Below are positions 5,935 to 7,399 of a DNA stretch of 7,399 nucleotides, in pieces; the stretch's first letter is position 1; each line of letters starts with the position of its first letter. The stretch comes from Flavobacteriaceae bacterium. GTDB taxonomy: Bacteria; Bacteroidota; Bacteroidia; Flavobacteriales; Flavobacteriaceae. The stretch is taken from NCBI GenBank assembly GCA_013042825.1, contig JABDPL010000169.1, positions 1 through 7,399 of the forward strand, in the 5' to 3' direction. A program made the translations under genes and the position numbers. Below the pieces are notes generated by a model that ran no database searches, had not been told where the DNA came from, and saw only the letters and a list, made by a program, of their open reading frames with translations.

Positions 5935-6846
5935 ATGGAATGGAGAGGTGTAATGCCTGCAGTAACCACAAAGTTCGATACTGACGACGGGCTGGATCTT
6001 AGGATGTTCGAGCACAATATCATGGCTCAGCTGGAGGCAGGTGTTCATGGTATCGTTCTCGGGGGAACTCTGGGTGAAGCCAGTACTTTGAGCGATCAGG
6101 AAAAACGCATACTCACCCGTACGACCGTAAAGCTTGTAAATGGCCGCGTGCCGGTACTTATCAATATTGCCGAGCAGAGTACCAAAGCAGCGATAAACTC
6201 GGCTTTAAAAGCAGAAGACGATGGTGCAAACGGATTGATGATGCTGCCACCTATGCGTTATAAGGCCGGTGACCGTGAAACCGTAGTGTATTTTAAATCG
6301 GTTGCAAAACGTACATCCTTACCTATAATGGTATATAATAATCCTGTTGATTATAAGATCGAAGTGACCCTGGAGATGTTTGATGATCTCTTAGAATGCG
6401 AAAACATCCAGGCAGTTAAGGAATCAACCAGGGACATTACGAACGTTACGCGCATAAAAAACCGTTTTAGCGACCGTTTAAAGATCATGTGCGGCGTAGA
6501 TACCATTGCTTTGGAAAGCCTTCTCATGGGAGCCGATGGCTGGATTGCCGGGCTGGTAGATGCCTTCCCTGAGGAAACCGTTGCCATATACGAATTGCAG
6601 CGTGTTGGAAAAATAAAAGAAGCTGTGGAAATATACCGCTGGTTCATGCCCCTTTTGGAATTGGATATCGATCCTAAACTTGTTCAGAATATCAAGTTGG
6701 CAGAGGTAGCCACAGGTTTGGGCACCGAATTGGTAAGACCGCCCCGGCTGCCCTTAATAGGTGAAGAACGGAAACGTGTGATGGCCATAATTCAGAAAGG
6801 ACTGGACACCCGGCCCCAACTTCCAGATTACAAATCTTTGAAATAA
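5935..6846 (+). CDS. DapA/NAL-family class I aldolase-type lyase, probable pyrroline-4-hydroxy-2-carboxylate deaminase or related dehydratase
   Basis: The 303-residue protein is a full-length TIM-barrel member of the dihydrodipicolinate synthase/N-acetylneuraminate lyase family. Visible landmarks are VMPAVTTKFD (6-15), GGTLGE (43-48), the conserved Tyr134 in IMVYNNP and the Schiff-base Lys162 in IQAVKEST, followed by CGVDTIALESLLMGADGWIAG. The substrate-carboxylate loop is GTLGE, not the GTTGE of true DapA; the second Thr there belongs to DapA's proton relay, so lysine biosynthesis is unlikely. The next gene encodes a 2-oxoglutarate-semialdehyde-type dehydrogenase, and this pair is known from hydroxyproline catabolism (deamination of pyrroline-4-hydroxy-2-carboxylate to 2-oxoglutarate semialdehyde); 2-keto-3-deoxy-pentonate dehydratase is the alternative. 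I favour the first, as inference. There is no Shine-Dalgarno sequence before the ATG, which is normal for this phylum. Confidence 0.85.
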   Translation: MEWRGVMPAVTTKFDTDDGLDLRMFEHNIMAQLEAGVHGIVLGGTLGEASTLSDQEKRILTRTTVKLVNGRVPVLINIAEQSTKAAINSALKAEDDGANGLMMLPPMRYKAGDRETVVYFKSVAKRTSLPIMVYNNPVDYKIEVTLEMFDDLLECENIQAVKESTRDITNVTRIKNRFSDRLKIMCGVDTIALESLLMGADGWIAGLVDAFPEETVAIYELQRVGKIKEAVEIYRWFMPLLELDIDPKLVQNIKLAEVATGLGTELVRPPRLPLIGEERKRVMAIIQKGLDTRPQLPDYKSLK

Positions 6847-6874
6847 TAGTTTAACAGAACTATAAATTAATTAT

Positions 6875-7399
6875 ATGATTACCGGAGAAAACTTTATCGG
6901 TTTTGAGCGCTCGGCAATGGGAGACCGCACGTACAGCACGTTTAATCCCAAACTCAATATTGAAAATTCGGAAGTGTTCCACGAAGCTACGGAGCAGGAG
7001 ATCGAAGATGCCGTGAGCAAGGCTAAAGATGCCTTTTCAGACTATTACCAAATGTCAGGTACACGAAAAGCACAATTTTTGAATACCATTGCTGACGAGA
7101 TCATGGATCTCGATGATGAACTCATAAGCGTTTATTGCCGGGAATCGGGGTTGCCTGAGGGACGGGCAAAAGGTGAACGGGGAAGAACTGTGTTTCAATT
7201 ACGCTCATTCGCTGAACTGGTCGCTAAGGGAGACTGGGTTGAGGCCACTATCGACAGCGCTCAACCAGAACGAAAACCGCTGCCTAAACCCGATATCAGA
7301 AAAATGAACATACCGCTGGGGCCTGTTGTGGTATTCGGCGCCAGTAATTTCCCATTAGCTTATTCTACGGCAGGAGGCGATACGGCCTCAGCGCTGGCT
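6875..7399 (+). CDS. NADP-dependent aldehyde dehydrogenase, 2-oxoglutarate-semialdehyde dehydrogenase type, 3' end outside the window
   Basis: An open frame of 175 codons from ATG at 6875 reaches the window edge; full-length relatives are about 500-530 residues. It begins MITGENFIGF and contains NPKLN (24-28), an N-terminal helical region (EQEIEDAVSKAKDAFSDYY), ESGLPEGRAKGERGRT (90-105) and IPLGPVVVFGASNFPLAYS (146-164). The last piece is the highly characteristic start of the catalytic core in the 2,5-dioxovalerate/2-oxoglutarate-semialdehyde dehydrogenase group, with N158 as the conserved catalytic-site Asn. The nucleophilic Cys and general base Glu lie beyond the edge. It follows the lyase gene by 28 A/T-rich nt with no terminator, so both should be co-transcribed, with this enzyme oxidising the lyase product to 2-oxoglutarate for the TCA cycle. 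Confidence 0.9.
   Translation, partial: MITGENFIGFERSAMGDRTYSTFNPKLNIENSEVFHEATEQEIEDAVSKAKDAFSDYYQMSGTRKAQFLNTIADEIMDLDDELISVYCRESGLPEGRAKGERGRTVFQLRSFAELVAKGDWVEATIDSAQPERKPLPKPDIRKMNIPLGPVVVFGASNFPLAYSTAGGDTASALA

Noticed and set aside
6351..6647. 98-codon minus-strand open frame inside the DapA-family gene
   Set aside because: Antisense shadow of the region encoding the catalytic Lys; no signal, motif or start context supports it.
5935..6846. Calling this gene dapA (4-hydroxy-tetrahydrodipicolinate synthase)
   Set aside because: The GTTGE motif with its proton-relay Thr is GTLGE here, and the adjacent dehydrogenase points to catabolism, so lysine biosynthesis is not supported.

Overview
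The window looks like chromosomal DNA from a member of the Bacteroidota, most likely a marine or soil Flavobacteriaceae. Three things suggest this: moderate-to-low GC, very weak or absent Shine-Dalgarno sequences with A/T-rich start contexts and TAnnTTTG-like promoter elements, and the gene order ruvC - hemW - cyclase - DUF4230 - YjbR/MmcQ, which I recall as common in flavobacterial genomes (from memory, not searched). I see no rRNA, tRNA, CRISPR array, insertion sequence, phage gene or attachment site.

Layout. (1) Bases 1-1637, minus strand: a two-gene unit made of a multi-pass membrane protein of the lysylphosphatidylglycerol synthase transmembrane/flippase-like family, followed 5 nt downstream by a family-2 glycosyltransferase that runs off the left edge. 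They probably act together on a lipid-linked envelope product. (2) A 49-bp divergent intergenic region. (3) Bases 1687-5738, plus strand: a very tightly packed run of six genes, namely an outer-membrane beta-barrel protein, RuvC, HemW, a cyclase-family metal hydrolase, a DUF4230 membrane-anchored protein and a YjbR/MmcQ-like protein. Junctions are overlaps of 3, 4 and 23 nt, a 0-nt gap and one 15-nt gap, so one transcript with translational coupling is likely. (4) Bases 5730-5891, minus strand: a 53-residue hydrophobic protein gene, convergent with the operon end. (5) Bases 5935-7399, plus strand: a DapA/NAL-family lyase and the start of an aldehyde dehydrogenase of the 2-oxoglutarate-semialdehyde dehydrogenase type. 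This pairing fits the end of trans-4-hydroxyproline catabolism (deaminase, then dehydrogenase giving 2-oxoglutarate) or, less likely here, non-phosphorylated pentose degradation.

The most notable point is hemW. Its reading frame, including the essential radical-SAM cysteine cluster, is intact, but the position where the family methionine belongs is ATA and no ATG, GTG or TTG exists between the ruvC stop codon (in the same frame) and a GTG about 50 codons downstream. Either a non-canonical start is used, the gene is damaged, or there is a base error. HemW also has Asn in place of His in its HNxxYW signature. The cyclase-family enzyme has a rearranged metal-binding motif, which argues against a plain kynurenine formamidase call. 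I found no convincing evidence of a wholly new multi-gene system; most of the window is ordinary chromosomal content.
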